Source: Mycolicibacterium canariasense (lineage in GTDB: Bacteria > Actinomycetota > Actinomycetes > Mycobacteriales > Mycobacteriaceae). From it: a stretch of 64,000 nucleotides of DNA. Below, piece by piece: positions 10,500-19,569 of the stretch; position 1 is the first letter of the stretch, and the number at the start of each line of letters is the position of its first letter. Made by a program: the position numbers and the translations under genes. The DNA lies in contig NZ_LQOL01000003.1 of the NCBI RefSeq assembly GCF_002101555.1, forward strand, positions 62,001-126,000. The letters run 5' to 3'. Below the pieces are notes generated by a model. That model saw nothing but the letters and a program-made list of their open reading frames with translations, was not told the origin of the DNA and searched no databases.

Positions 10500-12200
10500 A
10501 TGGACCCCTTGATGGACAAAGCCAAGGATGTCCCGGACACCGGCATACCGCCGGCCGCGGCGGCCCGCATGACGATGGCCGAGCGTTACGACTGGCACCG
10601 GGATTATCTGCGCAGGCGGCCGGTGTCCCGGCGCGCCTTCCTCGGCGGTGCGGCCGCCGCCACGGCGGTTGCCGCGCTCGGGGCTTCGCCGTTCGGGCAG
10701 CGGGCCTACGCGCTGGACGCACCGTTGACGGTCGCCAACCGGCGGGTCGGCTACGGCGCCGACGCGGCCACCCAGCTGCGCATGTCGGCGCAGCTGTCCC
10801 GAAATCCCAAGGGTGGCAAGGTATTCCTGGACCACGGTCCGACGCCGGACCTGGGTGCGACGGTGCAAGCCGAGGTGCGCAACCTGGTGACGCAGATCCC
10901 GGACGGGCGCGGCGGCGTACTGGCCGCCGAGCAGTTCTATGTGCACGTACCGGTCGACGGACTACCGCCGGCGGCGGCGCACCACTACCGCTGGCGAACC
11001 GATGACGGCTTCGCCAGCGATGTGCGGATCGCGACGACGGCGATGCCGCGCTCGCGGGCGGCCACAGATCCGTTCCGGTTCACCATGATCGGGGATCAGG
11101 GCACCGACCAGACCCCGGCGCTGCCGCCGGGGCTGGCCAGGGGTGACTACGACGACAGCTACTACAAGCCGGACAACGATCCCGACGTCCCGCACACCGC
11201 CAACGTGCTGAACCAGATCATCGCCGCGCGACCGGATTTCCACGTACTGGCAGGCGATATCGCCTACGCCGACCCGTCCGGGATGGGCAAGCCGGCGGCC
11301 TTTGTCGGTCCCGGCGGCACGCCGCCCACCGGCTTCGACAAGTTCAATCCCTTCGTGTGGGACGTCTACCTGGGGTCCATCGAACCGAGCGCGTCGAGCA
11401 CACCGTGGATGTTCGCCACCGGTAACCACGACATGGAGGCCGCCTACGGTACTCACGGCTACGGCGGCCATCTGGCCCGCCTCGACTTCCCCGGCAACGG
11501 CCCGGCGAACTGCCCATCGGTGTATTCGTTCAGCTACGGCAACGTCGCGGTGCTCTCCCTGGACGCCAACGACGTGACCTACGAGATCACCGCCAACACC
11601 GGATACTCCGGCGGCGCGCAGACCGGCTGGGCCGAGCGGACGTTGGCCGGCTACCGCGCCGATCCGGCGATCGACTTCATCGTGTGCTTCTTCCACCACT
11701 GCGCCTACTCGACCACCGACGCGCACGCCAGCGACGGCGGAGTCCGGGCGGCGTGGTGCGCCCTGTTCGACCGGTACCGGGTCGACCTGGTGCTGCAGGG
11801 CCACAACCACGTCTTCGAACGCACCGACCCCATCCGGGCCGGCGCCCCGACCAGGGCGGCCCTGGACAACGATGTGGTCTACCCGGAAACCGACGGGACG
11901 GTGTACTACACCGTCGGCTGCGGGGGCCGGCCACGCTATGGATTCCAGCCGGGTGAACTGGAGAGTTACCGAGGCAACGTACTGGCCGACACCAGCGTGC
12001 CCAACAGCTACGTCTGGACCGCCGGCGGCGCGAAACAGCCAGAAGCCGTGGGCTGGTCGCGGGTACGGTTCCGCAACTATGCCTTCCTGCGCGTCGACGT
12101 CCGACCCGGCGTGCTGGTGAGCGAAATGGACGTGACGGCCGTCGACGAGTACGGCCGCGAGTTCGACAGGCTCACGTACCGGCGACCGGTTCGAGCGTGA
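10500..12200 (+). CDS. Tat-exported purple acid phosphatase-like metallophosphoesterase
   Basis: A protein of 566 residues from the ATG at 10500. A twin-arginine motif (RRPVSRRAFLGG) and hydrophobic region indicate Tat export. A fibronectin-like N-terminal domain precedes a calcineurin-like phosphoesterase domain with all five metal-binding blocks: GDQG, GDIAYAD, GNHDME, FFHHCAYS and GHNHVFER. Dinuclear metal enzymes of this type hydrolyse phosphomonoesters outside the membrane, consistent with phosphate scavenging. The overall layout resembles the M. tuberculosis Rv2577-type protein. The start is uncertain: GTG codons at 10482 and 10497 and an ATG at 10512 are alternatives, and no strong ribosome site separates them. 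Confidence 0.85.
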   Translation: MDPLMDKAKDVPDTGIPPAAAARMTMAERYDWHRDYLRRRPVSRRAFLGGAAAATAVAALGASPFGQRAYALDAPLTVANRRVGYGADAATQLRMSAQLSRNPKGGKVFLDHGPTPDLGATVQAEVRNLVTQIPDGRGGVLAAEQFYVHVPVDGLPPAAAHHYRWRTDDGFASDVRIATTAMPRSRAATDPFRFTMIGDQGTDQTPALPPGLARGDYDDSYYKPDNDPDVPHTANVLNQIIAARPDFHVLAGDIAYADPSGMGKPAAFVGPGGTPPTGFDKFNPFVWDVYLGSIEPSASSTPWMFATGNHDMEAAYGTHGYGGHLARLDFPGNGPANCPSVYSFSYGNVAVLSLDANDVTYEITANTGYSGGAQTGWAERTLAGYRADPAIDFIVCFFHHCAYSTTDAHASDGGVRAAWCALFDRYRVDLVLQGHNHVFERTDPIRAGAPTRAALDNDVVYPETDGTVYYTVGCGGRPRYGFQPGELESYRGNVLADTSVPNSYVWTAGGAKQPEAVGWSRVRFRNYAFLRVDVRPGVLVSEMDVTAVDEYGREFDRLTYRRPVRA

Positions 12201-12492
12201 CGGTGTCCGTCGGCCGCGGTGGTGTCCGGGGCAGGAAGTTCTCGGTCCAGCGCCGACGCGCGGCGTCGTTTGCCGGCGAACGGGTCCGCAGTTCCGGCAT
12301 CGCTGTTCGTCTCCCGGCACGTCGGCGTGTCGTCCGCGGCAGGGCCGTCCGGACCAAGTGTTGCTGTGTCGAGTGCGTCGGCATCGAACCGCCATGCAGT
12401 GCCGGTGTGCGGTGACCGCGGGTGGTTTGCAGCTCCGCTGGGCAGCTCCATCGCGGTTGGCGCGAAGTGACCAGCCACACTATTTTTCTGGC

Positions 12493-13506
12493 GTGAAGTC
12501 CTCAGCTGCCGGCGCCGTCGCGCGGTGGATCTCCCCGTTCGTGGCGGCCGCGGTGGTCGCCGGTGTCGGTTGCTCGGTCATCCCGACCGCACCGGAGCCG
12601 GCCCCGGCGATCCGGTTGGCCGATGACTCGAACCCGCTCGCCGGCCGGCCGTTCTATGTCGACCCGATCTCCAAGGCGATGCGGGCCGCGCAGGCCGCCA
12701 ACCCGCCGAGTGCCGAACTGACGGCCATCGCCAACACCCCGCAGGCGTACTGGCTCGATCAGGCGTTCTCCGCCGCGACGGTCGGTGGCACGGTGGCCAA
12801 GCTCGCCGGCGACGCCCAGGCGGCCGGTGCCACGCCGGTGCTGGCGCTGTACGCCATCCCGCACCGGGACTGTGGGAGCTACGCCGCGGGCGGTTTCTCG
12901 TCCGGTGCCGACTACCGGCAGTGGATCGACGGGATCGCCGCCGGGCTGGGTGCCATGCCGGCCGCGATCATCCTGGAGCCCGATGCGCTGGCGATGGCCG
13001 ACTGCCTGTCTGCCGACCAGCGCCAGGAACGCTTCGACCTGATCAGCTATGCCGTGGACACGCTGACCCGTGACCCGGCCGCCGCCGTCTACATCGACGC
13101 GGGCCACTCCCGGTGGGTGAGTGCGGACACCATGGCGGCCCGGCTCAACCAGGTGGGCGTGGCCAAGGCTCGGGGTTTCAGCCTGAACACGACCAACTAC
13201 TTCACCACCGACGAAGAGATCGGTTACGGCGAAGCGATTTCCGGTCAGACGGGCGGCGCGCACTACGTGATCGACACGTCGCGCAACGGTGCGGGGCCGG
13301 CGGCCGGCGAGTATTACTGGTGCAATCCCGACGGCCGGGCGCTGGGTACCCCGCCGACCACCGACACCGCCGGACCGCACGCCGACGCCTACCTGTGGGT
13401 GAAACGCGTCGGCGAATCCGACGGGTCGTGTGGCCGTGGTGAACCGTCGGCGGGCACGTTCGTCAGCCAGTACGCCATCGACCTTGCGCGTGCGACGGTC
13501 CGTTAG
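12493..13506 (+). CDS. celA1: Secreted GH6 cellulase (endoglucanase/cellobiohydrolase), CelA1-like
   Basis: A 337-residue protein beginning at GTG 12493. A signal peptide ends in a possible lipobox (AGVGC), then a GH6 fold with the conserved Asp-containing motifs LYAIPHRDCGS and IILEPDALAM, the IDAGHSRW block, and GEYYWCNPDGRALG near the C-terminus. GH6 enzymes invert beta-1,4-glucan linkages. Mycobacterial members (Rv0062/CelA1 type) have been linked to breakdown of cellulose-containing material. Its stop TAG overlaps the stop of the convergent glycosidase gene. The 12201-12492 stretch upstream shows no convincing gene. Confidence 0.9.
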   Translation: MKSSAAGAVARWISPFVAAAVVAGVGCSVIPTAPEPAPAIRLADDSNPLAGRPFYVDPISKAMRAAQAANPPSAELTAIANTPQAYWLDQAFSAATVGGTVAKLAGDAQAAGATPVLALYAIPHRDCGSYAAGGFSSGADYRQWIDGIAAGLGAMPAAIILEPDALAMADCLSADQRQERFDLISYAVDTLTRDPAAAVYIDAGHSRWVSADTMAARLNQVGVAKARGFSLNTTNYFTTDEEIGYGEAISGQTGGAHYVIDTSRNGAGPAAGEYYWCNPDGRALGTPPTTDTAGPHADAYLWVKRVGESDGSCGRGEPSAGTFVSQYAIDLARATVR

Positions 13507-14633
13507 CCGCTGGTTTTCGAGATGACGGCGCCGCCGACCGGGTGTGCGGCAATCCAATTGGCGATGGCCGTGGCCGCCGGCTTGGCAGTCCAAGCCTGGT
13601 TGAACACGCCCCACGGGGTTTCGTTGGGCCGGTCCACCAGGCAGTAGATGAACATCGGCCCGACACCGGGCAACGTCGACCAGGTGGTCGCGAAATCCGT
13701 TATCCAGGCGGCCTGGGTCTGCGCGTTCACCGCCGATGTCGGGACGCCGTATTCCGTGGTCCAGATCAGCTTGGTGGTGTCACCGGCGGCATTCATCAAC
13801 GCCCGCAACGACTTCAACTGTTGGTAGGGCGTATTCGCGTACGGCGCACCGGCCGAGAAACTGCTGGAGAAGTTGTACGGGTGGAAAGACAGCGCGTCGA
13901 AGTAACCCTGCGCGCCTGCCGAATACATCTGGGTCAGGTAGTTGACCGGGTTGATCGTCCAGGTGCCGAAGGTCAGGCCGGCCCCCAGGACGCCGCCGAT
14001 CACCGGGGCGGACGGCTCGACCTGCTTGACGGCGGTATAGGCGGCCTTGAGCAACGCGGTGTAGCCCGCGACGTTCGGCTGCGGCGACCATCCGGTGTTG
14101 CCGTTGGGCTCATTCCAGATCTCGTAGGCGGCGATCCGGGGCGCACTGCTGCGCGAGCCGTACCGCTGGGCCACCTGCGTCATGAACCTGGCGTAGTCGT
14201 TGGGGTCGTCCGGTGCCGCGTTGGGCAGCCAGAAGCCATAGGCCCTGGACGCCCAGGTCGGGGTGCTGGTCACCGCGCCGACCACCGCCAGCCCTTGTGC
14301 CGCAGCGGCATCCAGAATCCTGTCGGCGTCCACCCAGTTGTACCGGCCCTTCTGCGGTTCCATCGCCCGCCAGGGCAGGAACACCCTGATCTGCTTGACG
14401 CCCATGGCCGTGAAGTTCTGCATGGCGGTGGCCAGATCGGTGGCATTCATGAAGTACAGGTTGGATTCGGCCATGCCCATCGCCGAGGCCGAGGTGTCGA
14501 TGGTCAGCGGGGCCAGGGCTGCGGCGCGGGGTTGCGGTGCGATGCCGTTGAGCGCCGCCGCCACCAGGGCAACGGCCATCAGTAATCGGTTGACGGGGCG
14601 GACATTGACGGGGCGGACACGGATGGCGGGCAT
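13503..14633 (-). CDS. Secreted glycoside hydrolase, clan GH-A (GH39/GH5-like)
   Basis: A 376-residue exported protein: the signal peptide ends near residue 38 and a (beta/alpha)8 glycosidase domain follows. The acid/base Glu is in YEIWNEPN (near residue 174) and the nucleophile Glu in WTTEYGVPT (near residue 294), the spacing of clan GH-A. Other GH39-like signs are RVFLPWRAMEPQKGRYNW and LSFHPYNF. The substrate is unknown (xylan, cellulose or a bacterial glycan). The ATG at 14633 has AGAAAGG about 6 bases upstream. Pairing with a GH6 cellulase gene, tail-to-tail with overlapping stops, suggests a polysaccharide-related neighbourhood. Confidence 0.85.
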   Translation of the reverse strand: MPAIRVRPVNVRPVNRLLMAVALVAAALNGIAPQPRAAALAPLTIDTSASAMGMAESNLYFMNATDLATAMQNFTAMGVKQIRVFLPWRAMEPQKGRYNWVDADRILDAAAAQGLAVVGAVTSTPTWASRAYGFWLPNAAPDDPNDYARFMTQVAQRYGSRSSAPRIAAYEIWNEPNGNTGWSPQPNVAGYTALLKAAYTAVKQVEPSAPVIGGVLGAGLTFGTWTINPVNYLTQMYSAGAQGYFDALSFHPYNFSSSFSAGAPYANTPYQQLKSLRALMNAAGDTTKLIWTTEYGVPTSAVNAQTQAAWITDFATTWSTLPGVGPMFIYCLVDRPNETPWGVFNQAWTAKPAATAIANWIAAHPVGGAVISKTSG

Positions 14634-15139
14634 GACAGCCTTTCTGGCAGGCCAAGCGGTTGCGCATCATTAATGCAGATCAACCGCGCTCTTGCACAGC
14701 GCTGTTCGACCTGCGTTCCGGGTGCCGCGCGGCGCCCCGCGGCGTGGGCGGCGGGCGGGTAGGGATGTCCTGGCCGCTCGCCGGACGGGATGCCAGCAAC
14801 GACGGGCGACGTCGCCGCTCGTGGCGCCCGGACGATGCCGTCTCGGTCGTCGGGCCGCGCATAAGCTCCATACGCTGGTCTTTTTGTTTGCAAATGGGTG
14901 CGTCGCACCGAAATTTGCTGTGAGGTCAAAATGCGCTCACCGGCTGCCAGGTAACACCCAGGGTGAGAAGCGATTATTGCCAGCATTCGGGCGTCGGGCC
15001 TGGCCCGCCGGTGATGTGCTGCGCCGGTGCCGCAATACCGTCACCAAATCGAAACGCCGCCGAGCGTAATCCGAGATGTGCCGGCCATGGATGGCGTTGC
15101 GGGACAGCTGGTGTCGCGGACCCGATCTCGGACTCGGGC
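14634..15139. other. Intergenic region without a recognisable gene
   Basis: About 500 bases between the secreted glycosidase and the small membrane protein. Long reading frames here lack coding character. The part around 14875-14990 is noticeably less GC-rich than its surroundings, which may mark promoter DNA. I see no tRNA, repeat or convincing terminator. Confidence 0.5.
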
Positions 15140-15373
15140 TCAGTCCAGGGGTGACTCGACGCGCGAACTGTCCAAGCTGTCCATGGCGAAGCACACCAGG
15201 CTGGCGATGAACCCACCCAACCCGGCGACGGCGAGTAGCACCGCAGTGCCGGTCCGCCCGTCGAGGCCGAGCGCGAACGCGGCGGTGATCGTGATGAGTG
15301 CCGCGAAGTTCAGCAGGAGCCCGACGGTGGCGGGCGCTTCCTGCGGCGTGTCGGTGGTGATGGGGCTGGGCAT
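15140..15373 (-). CDS. Small two-helix membrane protein
   Basis: A 77-residue protein with two hydrophobic segments (about residues 17-35 and 44-63) joined by a short GLDGRTGT turn; the C-terminus is acidic. It has no recognised family. It lies 51 bases downstream of the Rieske oxygenase gene on the same strand, so it may be the last gene of the carotenoid operon. A structural or accessory role in the membrane is possible, but nothing in the sequence shows it. Confidence 0.6.
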   Translation of the reverse strand: MPSPITTDTPQEAPATVGLLLNFAALITITAAFALGLDGRTGTAVLLAVAGLGGFIASLVCFAMDSLDSSRVESPLD

Positions 15374-15424
15374 GGCAGTCCACGTACCCCGACCGCGGTT
15401 GAGACAAACGTGGTCACGTCGCGA

Positions 15425-16426
15425 TCACCTGGCCGACCGCAGTTGGTACAGCCGTTCGGCGTAGGCGAGGTCATCACGCCACAGCCGAGCGGCGGCCATC
15501 CGCATGAGCGGGCGGAGCAGCGGGGCGACGGCCTTCGACCTGCCGAAGTGCTTGCGATCCGAGTGGGCGATCACCGCTTCCAGCACCGCGGTCCTGGGCC
15601 GGCCGTCCAGGCCAATGCCCAGCGGGGTGGCGTGGGTTTCCACGACACTGCCGACCCCCTCGCCGTCGACGATGTGCATCACCACGGTGCGCGGCTCCGG
15701 GGTGGTGAACTCCGCGACCACGGGCACCCCCAGCCGACCGACCTTGAAAGTGACGTCGACGACGAAGCGGTCATCCTCGGGGCGCAGATCGTCGGTGGCT
15801 GCGGGAGCGTGGCGCACCCGCAGCGCGGTGAACGAGTAGGGGTGAAACCAGGCGCCGTGCCAGGGATCCAGTCGGTTGGCCACGATGTCATCCGGTTCGC
15901 AGACACCTTCCACGGCGGCCACCGCCGCCAACCGGGGCTCCGGCGGGCGCACCGGCAGAATGGGTGCCTCGGTCGGGGTCTCGCCGCCGACCGCGTCCAG
16001 GCGCACCCAACTCAGCACGCCGTCGTCGAAGGTCGGTAGTGGCCGCCAGGTCCCGTGCCGACGACCGTCCAGGCGCAGCCCGTGCCACGGGCAGATCAAG
16101 GCCCCGCACTCGACCGGTGACCGGGCGAGGTCGGCGCCGAGATGAGGGCAGGCGCGCGGACCTGCCAGCAGCGCACCGTCCTGACCGCGCCATGCCACGA
16201 TCGGCACCCCCGCCACGCGGGTGCCCAGCGGCGTGGTGCCGATGCGTGAGCTGTCGGCGAACGCGAACCAGTTGCCGCTGGGTCGGCTCACGGTCCGGCG
16301 CAGTGCCGCCTGGATCACCGCCGGGTTGGCGTCGCCGTAGGTGGGCCGCTGTGCCGACCATGCGGTGGGGGCAAGCGTGGTGAACGGCGAGATGTGTCCG
16401 GCCCAGCGCCGCAGCGCCCCGGTCAT
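15425..16426 (-). CDS. Rieske [2Fe-2S] oxygenase-like protein of the carotenoid operon
   Basis: A 333-residue protein. The Rieske cluster motif is complete: CPHLGAD and, 15-20 residues later, CPWHGL (near residues 95-120), giving the two Cys and two His ligands. The C-terminal half has His/Asp-containing stretches such as DPWHGAWFHPYSF that could hold a mononuclear iron, but I cannot assign the ligand triad with certainty. The start ATG overlaps the crtU stop as ATGA, which shows translational coupling. Such placement suggests oxidation of the carotenoid end product, for example ring hydroxylation; that is inference. The C-terminal domain resembles a DUF found in actinobacterial carotenoid clusters. 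Confidence 0.8.
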   Translation of the reverse strand: MTGALRRWAGHISPFTTLAPTAWSAQRPTYGDANPAVIQAALRRTVSRPSGNWFAFADSSRIGTTPLGTRVAGVPIVAWRGQDGALLAGPRACPHLGADLARSPVECGALICPWHGLRLDGRRHGTWRPLPTFDDGVLSWVRLDAVGGETPTEAPILPVRPPEPRLAAVAAVEGVCEPDDIVANRLDPWHGAWFHPYSFTALRVRHAPAATDDLRPEDDRFVVDVTFKVGRLGVPVVAEFTTPEPRTVVMHIVDGEGVGSVVETHATPLGIGLDGRPRTAVLEAVIAHSDRKHFGRSKAVAPLLRPLMRMAAARLWRDDLAYAERLYQLRSAR

Positions 16427-17958
16427 CGGTGCCGCTCCTGGGTACGGGCGGCCAACAGCCGCAGTCCGCGCGAGCGCCCGCGGGTGGGCACCGTGTACAG
16501 ATCGTGGCCGGCCAATCCGAAGCCGGCCAGCAGGCCGTTGGCGGCCAGCCATCCGGTGGTGGCGGCGCGTTCCATCAGCGCTACCGGCACATCGGCCCGA
16601 ATACCGTCGCCGGCCAGCATGATTCGTGGATCGGGGGTGGTCACGGTGGGCCGCCCGGCGAAATCACCGGGTGCGAACCGGGGACAATCCTGGCGGCGCA
16701 GCAGGCGTTCGTCGACGATGCCGGCATGCATCGTTTCCGGGTAGAGCTGGTGCATCCGCGCCAGCAGCGCGGCCCGAACCTGGGCGTCGGATTCGGTCAC
16801 CGAGTACGCGTGCAATTCGACCACTGATCCTCCCGTACGCCTGGCCCACTGCGCGGCTTCGCGTTCGTAGCGCTCCAGAACGCTGATGTTGTCCAGCGGT
16901 GGCCGGCCGCCGGTTCCCACGAAGGCGGCGCGGTCGCGACGTACCGGTCGATCGAGCCACAACCGCAGCACGACGAATGCCGGTGCGGTGCCGAGGGCGG
17001 CGACCTGCCCGCGCCAACCCTCGTCGCCGAGCGTCGGCGACGACGCGATGAGGCGTTGCAAGCCGGTGACATCGGTTGCCAGCACTGCCGCGTCGGCCTC
17101 GATGTCCGGCGCGCCGGCGGCCCGTACCCGAACACCGGTGTCGGTGCGGTCCACCGCTTCGACCGCGGCGCCCAGGTGAAAGCGCACTCCGAGGTCGGAA
17201 AGATAGTCGTGCAGCGGATTCCACAGCGCGACATCGAAATTGGCATTAGCCACGTCGAAGACCAGGCCTTCGGACGAGCCGAGGAAGTAGATGTGGAACA
17301 TGGTCACCAGTTCGGCGGCGGACAGCGCGTCGGGCCGGGCGAAGAAACTGCGGGCGAACACCTCGAAGGCCAGATGGCGTGCGGCGTCCGGAAAATTGAT
17401 ATCCCGCAGGAAGGTGGCCGCGTCGAGATGGTCCAACCGGTCATAGGTGGACGGCACCCCGACCGTCACCAGCGGCGCGGCCGCCTTGGCATCCAGTCGC
17501 ATCAGATCGCGCATCCGGAACGTCGGACTGCGCAGCGCGAACGCCAGCGCGTTGAACGGCGGCGTGCGCGGCAACCCGCGGAAGGTGTCCCGGCGCCCGT
17601 CACCGTCGACCAGGGGATAGTCCGCAATCGGCGAGAGCGCTCGCAGGTGCGGGTCGGCGCGGCGCAACAGGGCCCGCAGGTTGTAGTACTGCCGGAAGAA
17701 GGCGTGGAAACCCCGGTTCATCCCGGCGCGGCTACCGTCGGCCAGGGACTCCGGCCAGCCGGCCACCCGGCCGCCCAGCCGGTCGGCAGCCTCGACGAGG
17801 TGGACACCGACACCGCGCTCGGCCAGGCCCGTCGCCGCCGCAAGTCCGGCGATACCGCCGCCGACGACGGCGACGGTCGGAACCCGGGACAGGCCGGCGG
17901 TGTCGGGCAACCCGGCACCGCCCGGCAGTCGTTCCCGCCGTGGATCCGGCGCCGTCAC
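16423..17958 (-). CDS. crtU: Beta-carotene desaturase/methyltransferase (aromatic ring-forming)
   Basis: A 511-residue FAD-dependent oxidoreductase of the phytoene-desaturase superfamily. It has a dinucleotide-binding motif VAVVGGGIAGLAAATGLAERG near the N-terminus and a C-terminal FAD motif (LAGDGIRADVPVALMERAATTGWLAAN). Position after crtYc-crtYd and overall type indicate CrtU, which converts beta-ionone rings to aromatic rings, giving isorenieratene from beta-carotene. The start GTG at 17958 overlaps the crtYd stop as GTGA; the open frame extends upstream but the extra residues are antisense to crtYd. Its stop overlaps the Rieske gene start. A general amine-oxidase-like enzyme is the alternative, less likely in this context. 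Confidence 0.88.
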   Translation of the reverse strand: MTAPDPRRERLPGGAGLPDTAGLSRVPTVAVVGGGIAGLAAATGLAERGVGVHLVEAADRLGGRVAGWPESLADGSRAGMNRGFHAFFRQYYNLRALLRRADPHLRALSPIADYPLVDGDGRRDTFRGLPRTPPFNALAFALRSPTFRMRDLMRLDAKAAAPLVTVGVPSTYDRLDHLDAATFLRDINFPDAARHLAFEVFARSFFARPDALSAAELVTMFHIYFLGSSEGLVFDVANANFDVALWNPLHDYLSDLGVRFHLGAAVEAVDRTDTGVRVRAAGAPDIEADAAVLATDVTGLQRLIASSPTLGDEGWRGQVAALGTAPAFVVLRLWLDRPVRRDRAAFVGTGGRPPLDNISVLERYEREAAQWARRTGGSVVELHAYSVTESDAQVRAALLARMHQLYPETMHAGIVDERLLRRQDCPRFAPGDFAGRPTVTTPDPRIMLAGDGIRADVPVALMERAATTGWLAANGLLAGFGLAGHDLYTVPTRGRSRGLRLLAARTQERHR

Positions 17959-18278
17959 CGGGACTCCTCGGCGCGGGCCCGTTGCCGCTCCCACAACAGC
18001 AGTACGCCGGTCACCAGCGCATAACCGAACAGGAAGTCCTCGACCGGGATGTCGACGGGGAACCGGACACCGCTGGTGTGCCGGTCGTCGTAGATCACGA
18101 TGGGCGCCGAGAGCTTGGTCAGCCAGCCGTCCACCGGAATCTGGAAGCCCAGCACGATCACCATCGATATCCAGTAGCTGGCACGGCGGAACAGCCCGGT
18201 GCGCAACACCTTCCATTCGAGCACCACCACGATGGCGACGGCCAGCACCGCGGGTAGCGTGTAGCCGAGGCCGGTCAT
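17955..18278 (-). CDS. crtYd: Lycopene beta-cyclase, subunit d (C-terminal half)
   Basis: A 107-residue integral membrane protein with three hydrophobic segments. It carries the lycopene-cyclase domain motif with the acidic cluster PVDIPVEDFLFGYAL; similar acidic residues are essential in heterodimeric cyclases. In actinobacteria CrtYc and CrtYd form a heterodimer that cyclises lycopene to beta-carotene at the membrane. The start ATG at 18278 overlaps the crtYc stop (ATGA) and the stop overlaps the crtU start (GTGA). Confidence 0.92.
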   Translation of the reverse strand: MTGLGYTLPAVLAVAIVVVLEWKVLRTGLFRRASYWISMVIVLGFQIPVDGWLTKLSAPIVIYDDRHTSGVRFPVDIPVEDFLFGYALVTGVLLLWERQRARAEESR

Positions 18279-18625
18279 CGGTCGGACTCCACCCGCCGCC
18301 TGCTCAGCCACGACAGGATGGTGTCCACCGCCGAGTAGGTCAGCAGCCCGCACATCGGGATGACCACGAAGAACAACACCTCCTCCAGCGGAAGGGCGCC
18401 GGGCAGCACCACACCGAGCAGGTAGCGCGGGTTGTAGTGCCACACGCCGGCGGCCACCGCGACCGCGTCCCAGATCAAGAAGACCGCCGCGACCGGCAGG
18501 ATCGCCGTGAGCAGCCGGCGGGGCTGCCGGTACACCCCGCGGCCGAACAGCTCCAGGGGCGCGGTGATGAGCACACACGCGGCCAACACCAGCAGGTACT
18601 GCCAGTGGTCGAGTGCGGTGCTCAT
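18275..18625 (-). CDS. crtYc: Lycopene beta-cyclase, subunit c (N-terminal half)
   Basis: A 116-residue membrane protein with three hydrophobic segments and the conserved motif LPLEEVLFFVVIP, whose paired Glu residues are the signature of CrtYc-type heterodimeric lycopene cyclases. RYLLGVVLPG precedes it, as in the family. It acts with CrtYd to close both ends of lycopene. The start ATG at 18625 overlaps the crtB stop as ATGA, and the stop overlaps crtYd in the same way, so the subunits should be made in matched amounts. Confidence 0.92.
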   Translation of the reverse strand: MSTALDHWQYLLVLAACVLITAPLELFGRGVYRQPRRLLTAILPVAAVFLIWDAVAVAAGVWHYNPRYLLGVVLPGALPLEEVLFFVVIPMCGLLTYSAVDTILSWLSRRRVESDR

Positions 18626-19569
18626 CGGCGCCGTACCGCGGTTCGCGCCCACCAGGCGCCGGCCAGACCACGCAATGCGACCACCGCCCGTCGGGGTTTG
18701 CCGACGCTCGCCCGGGTGCCGAAGATCTCGAAGTCGAGTTCTTCGATGCGGGACAAGATTTCGGAATACAGCGTGAGTGCGGCCTGCACACACGGACGGG
18801 ATATCGGCCCCAGCATGGCGATACCGGGCTCCGCCTCGCGGTACACCCGGCGGGCCCGCGCATGCTGGTCCACCAAGGCCCGCCGCACGCGGGGGTCGCT
18901 GCGTCCGTTGCGGTGGCACCACAGCAGCAGATCACGGTCGACACCGTGGACGGCCAGTTCGTCGGCAGGCAGGTACACCCTGCCCCTGGCCAGATCTTCG
19001 TCCACGTCGCGGAGAAAGTTGGTGAGCTGGAACGCTTTTCCCAACGCCGCGGCATGCGGTGCGGCCTCCTCGCGGGCCACCGTGGTGCCGAGGATGGGCA
19101 ACATCTGCAGCCCGATCACCTCCGCCGAGCCGTGCATGTACCGCTCCAACGCGGCGCGGTCCGGATAACCGGTGACCGTCAGGTCCATCCGCATGGAGGC
19201 CAGGAAGTCGTCGAACAGATCCCAGCCGATGCCGTATCGGTGTGCGGTGTGTACGACGGCCGTCAGGACCGGGTCACCGAGGGGGGAGGCGCCACCGGTC
19301 AGGCAGTCGAACAACCGGTCCGACAACGACCGCAGCTGCTCGGCCCGCAGGTCACCGTCGCGTCCGTCGAAGGCGTCGAGGATGTCGTCGGCGTAGCGGG
19401 CGAACCCGTACAAGGCGTGAACCGCGGGTCGCTGCTGCGGCGCGAGCAGCCGAGTGGCCAGGAAGAAGGTCTTTCCGTCTCTGGCATTGACGGCCCGGCA
19501 GTGGGCGTAGGCGGCGCGGAGGTCCGTTCCCTCGAGGCCGGCTGCATCGAGTTCGCCGTTGATCATCAT
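18622..19569 (-). CDS. crtB: Phytoene synthase
   Basis: A 315-residue trans-isoprenyl diphosphate synthase that condenses two geranylgeranyl diphosphates to phytoene. The two aspartate-rich Mg2+ sites are present: ARYADDILDAFD near residue 60 and NFLRDVDEDLARGRVYLP near residue 190. The start is taken as ATG at 19569; the next codon is also ATG. It lies 13 bases after the crtI stop, unlike its neighbours, which overlap. A 17-base tandem duplication at this junction explains the gap. The stop overlaps crtYc. Confidence 0.95.
   Translation of the reverse strand: MMINGELDAAGLEGTDLRAAYAHCRAVNARDGKTFFLATRLLAPQQRPAVHALYGFARYADDILDAFDGRDGDLRAEQLRSLSDRLFDCLTGGASPLGDPVLTAVVHTAHRYGIGWDLFDDFLASMRMDLTVTGYPDRAALERYMHGSAEVIGLQMLPILGTTVAREEAAPHAAALGKAFQLTNFLRDVDEDLARGRVYLPADELAVHGVDRDLLLWCHRNGRSDPRVRRALVDQHARARRVYREAEPGIAMLGPISRPCVQAALTLYSEILSRIEELDFEIFGTRASVGKPRRAVVALRGLAGAWWARTAVRRR

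Noticed and set aside
12201..12492. Overlapping frames on both strands before celA1
   Set aside because: Short, with no ribosome site or recognisable motif; the minus-strand frame also runs antisense into the phosphatase gene.
14660..15069. Open frames on both strands of the 14634-15139 gap
   Set aside because: Compositions are Arg/Pro/Ala-heavy without family character, and frames on opposite strands are equally long, as expected for high-GC non-coding DNA.
17958..18216. Longer frame for CrtU starting at 18216
   Set aside because: The extra ~86 codons are antisense-frame reading through crtYd with no CrtU character, and GTG 17958 overlaps the crtYd stop as in the rest of the operon.
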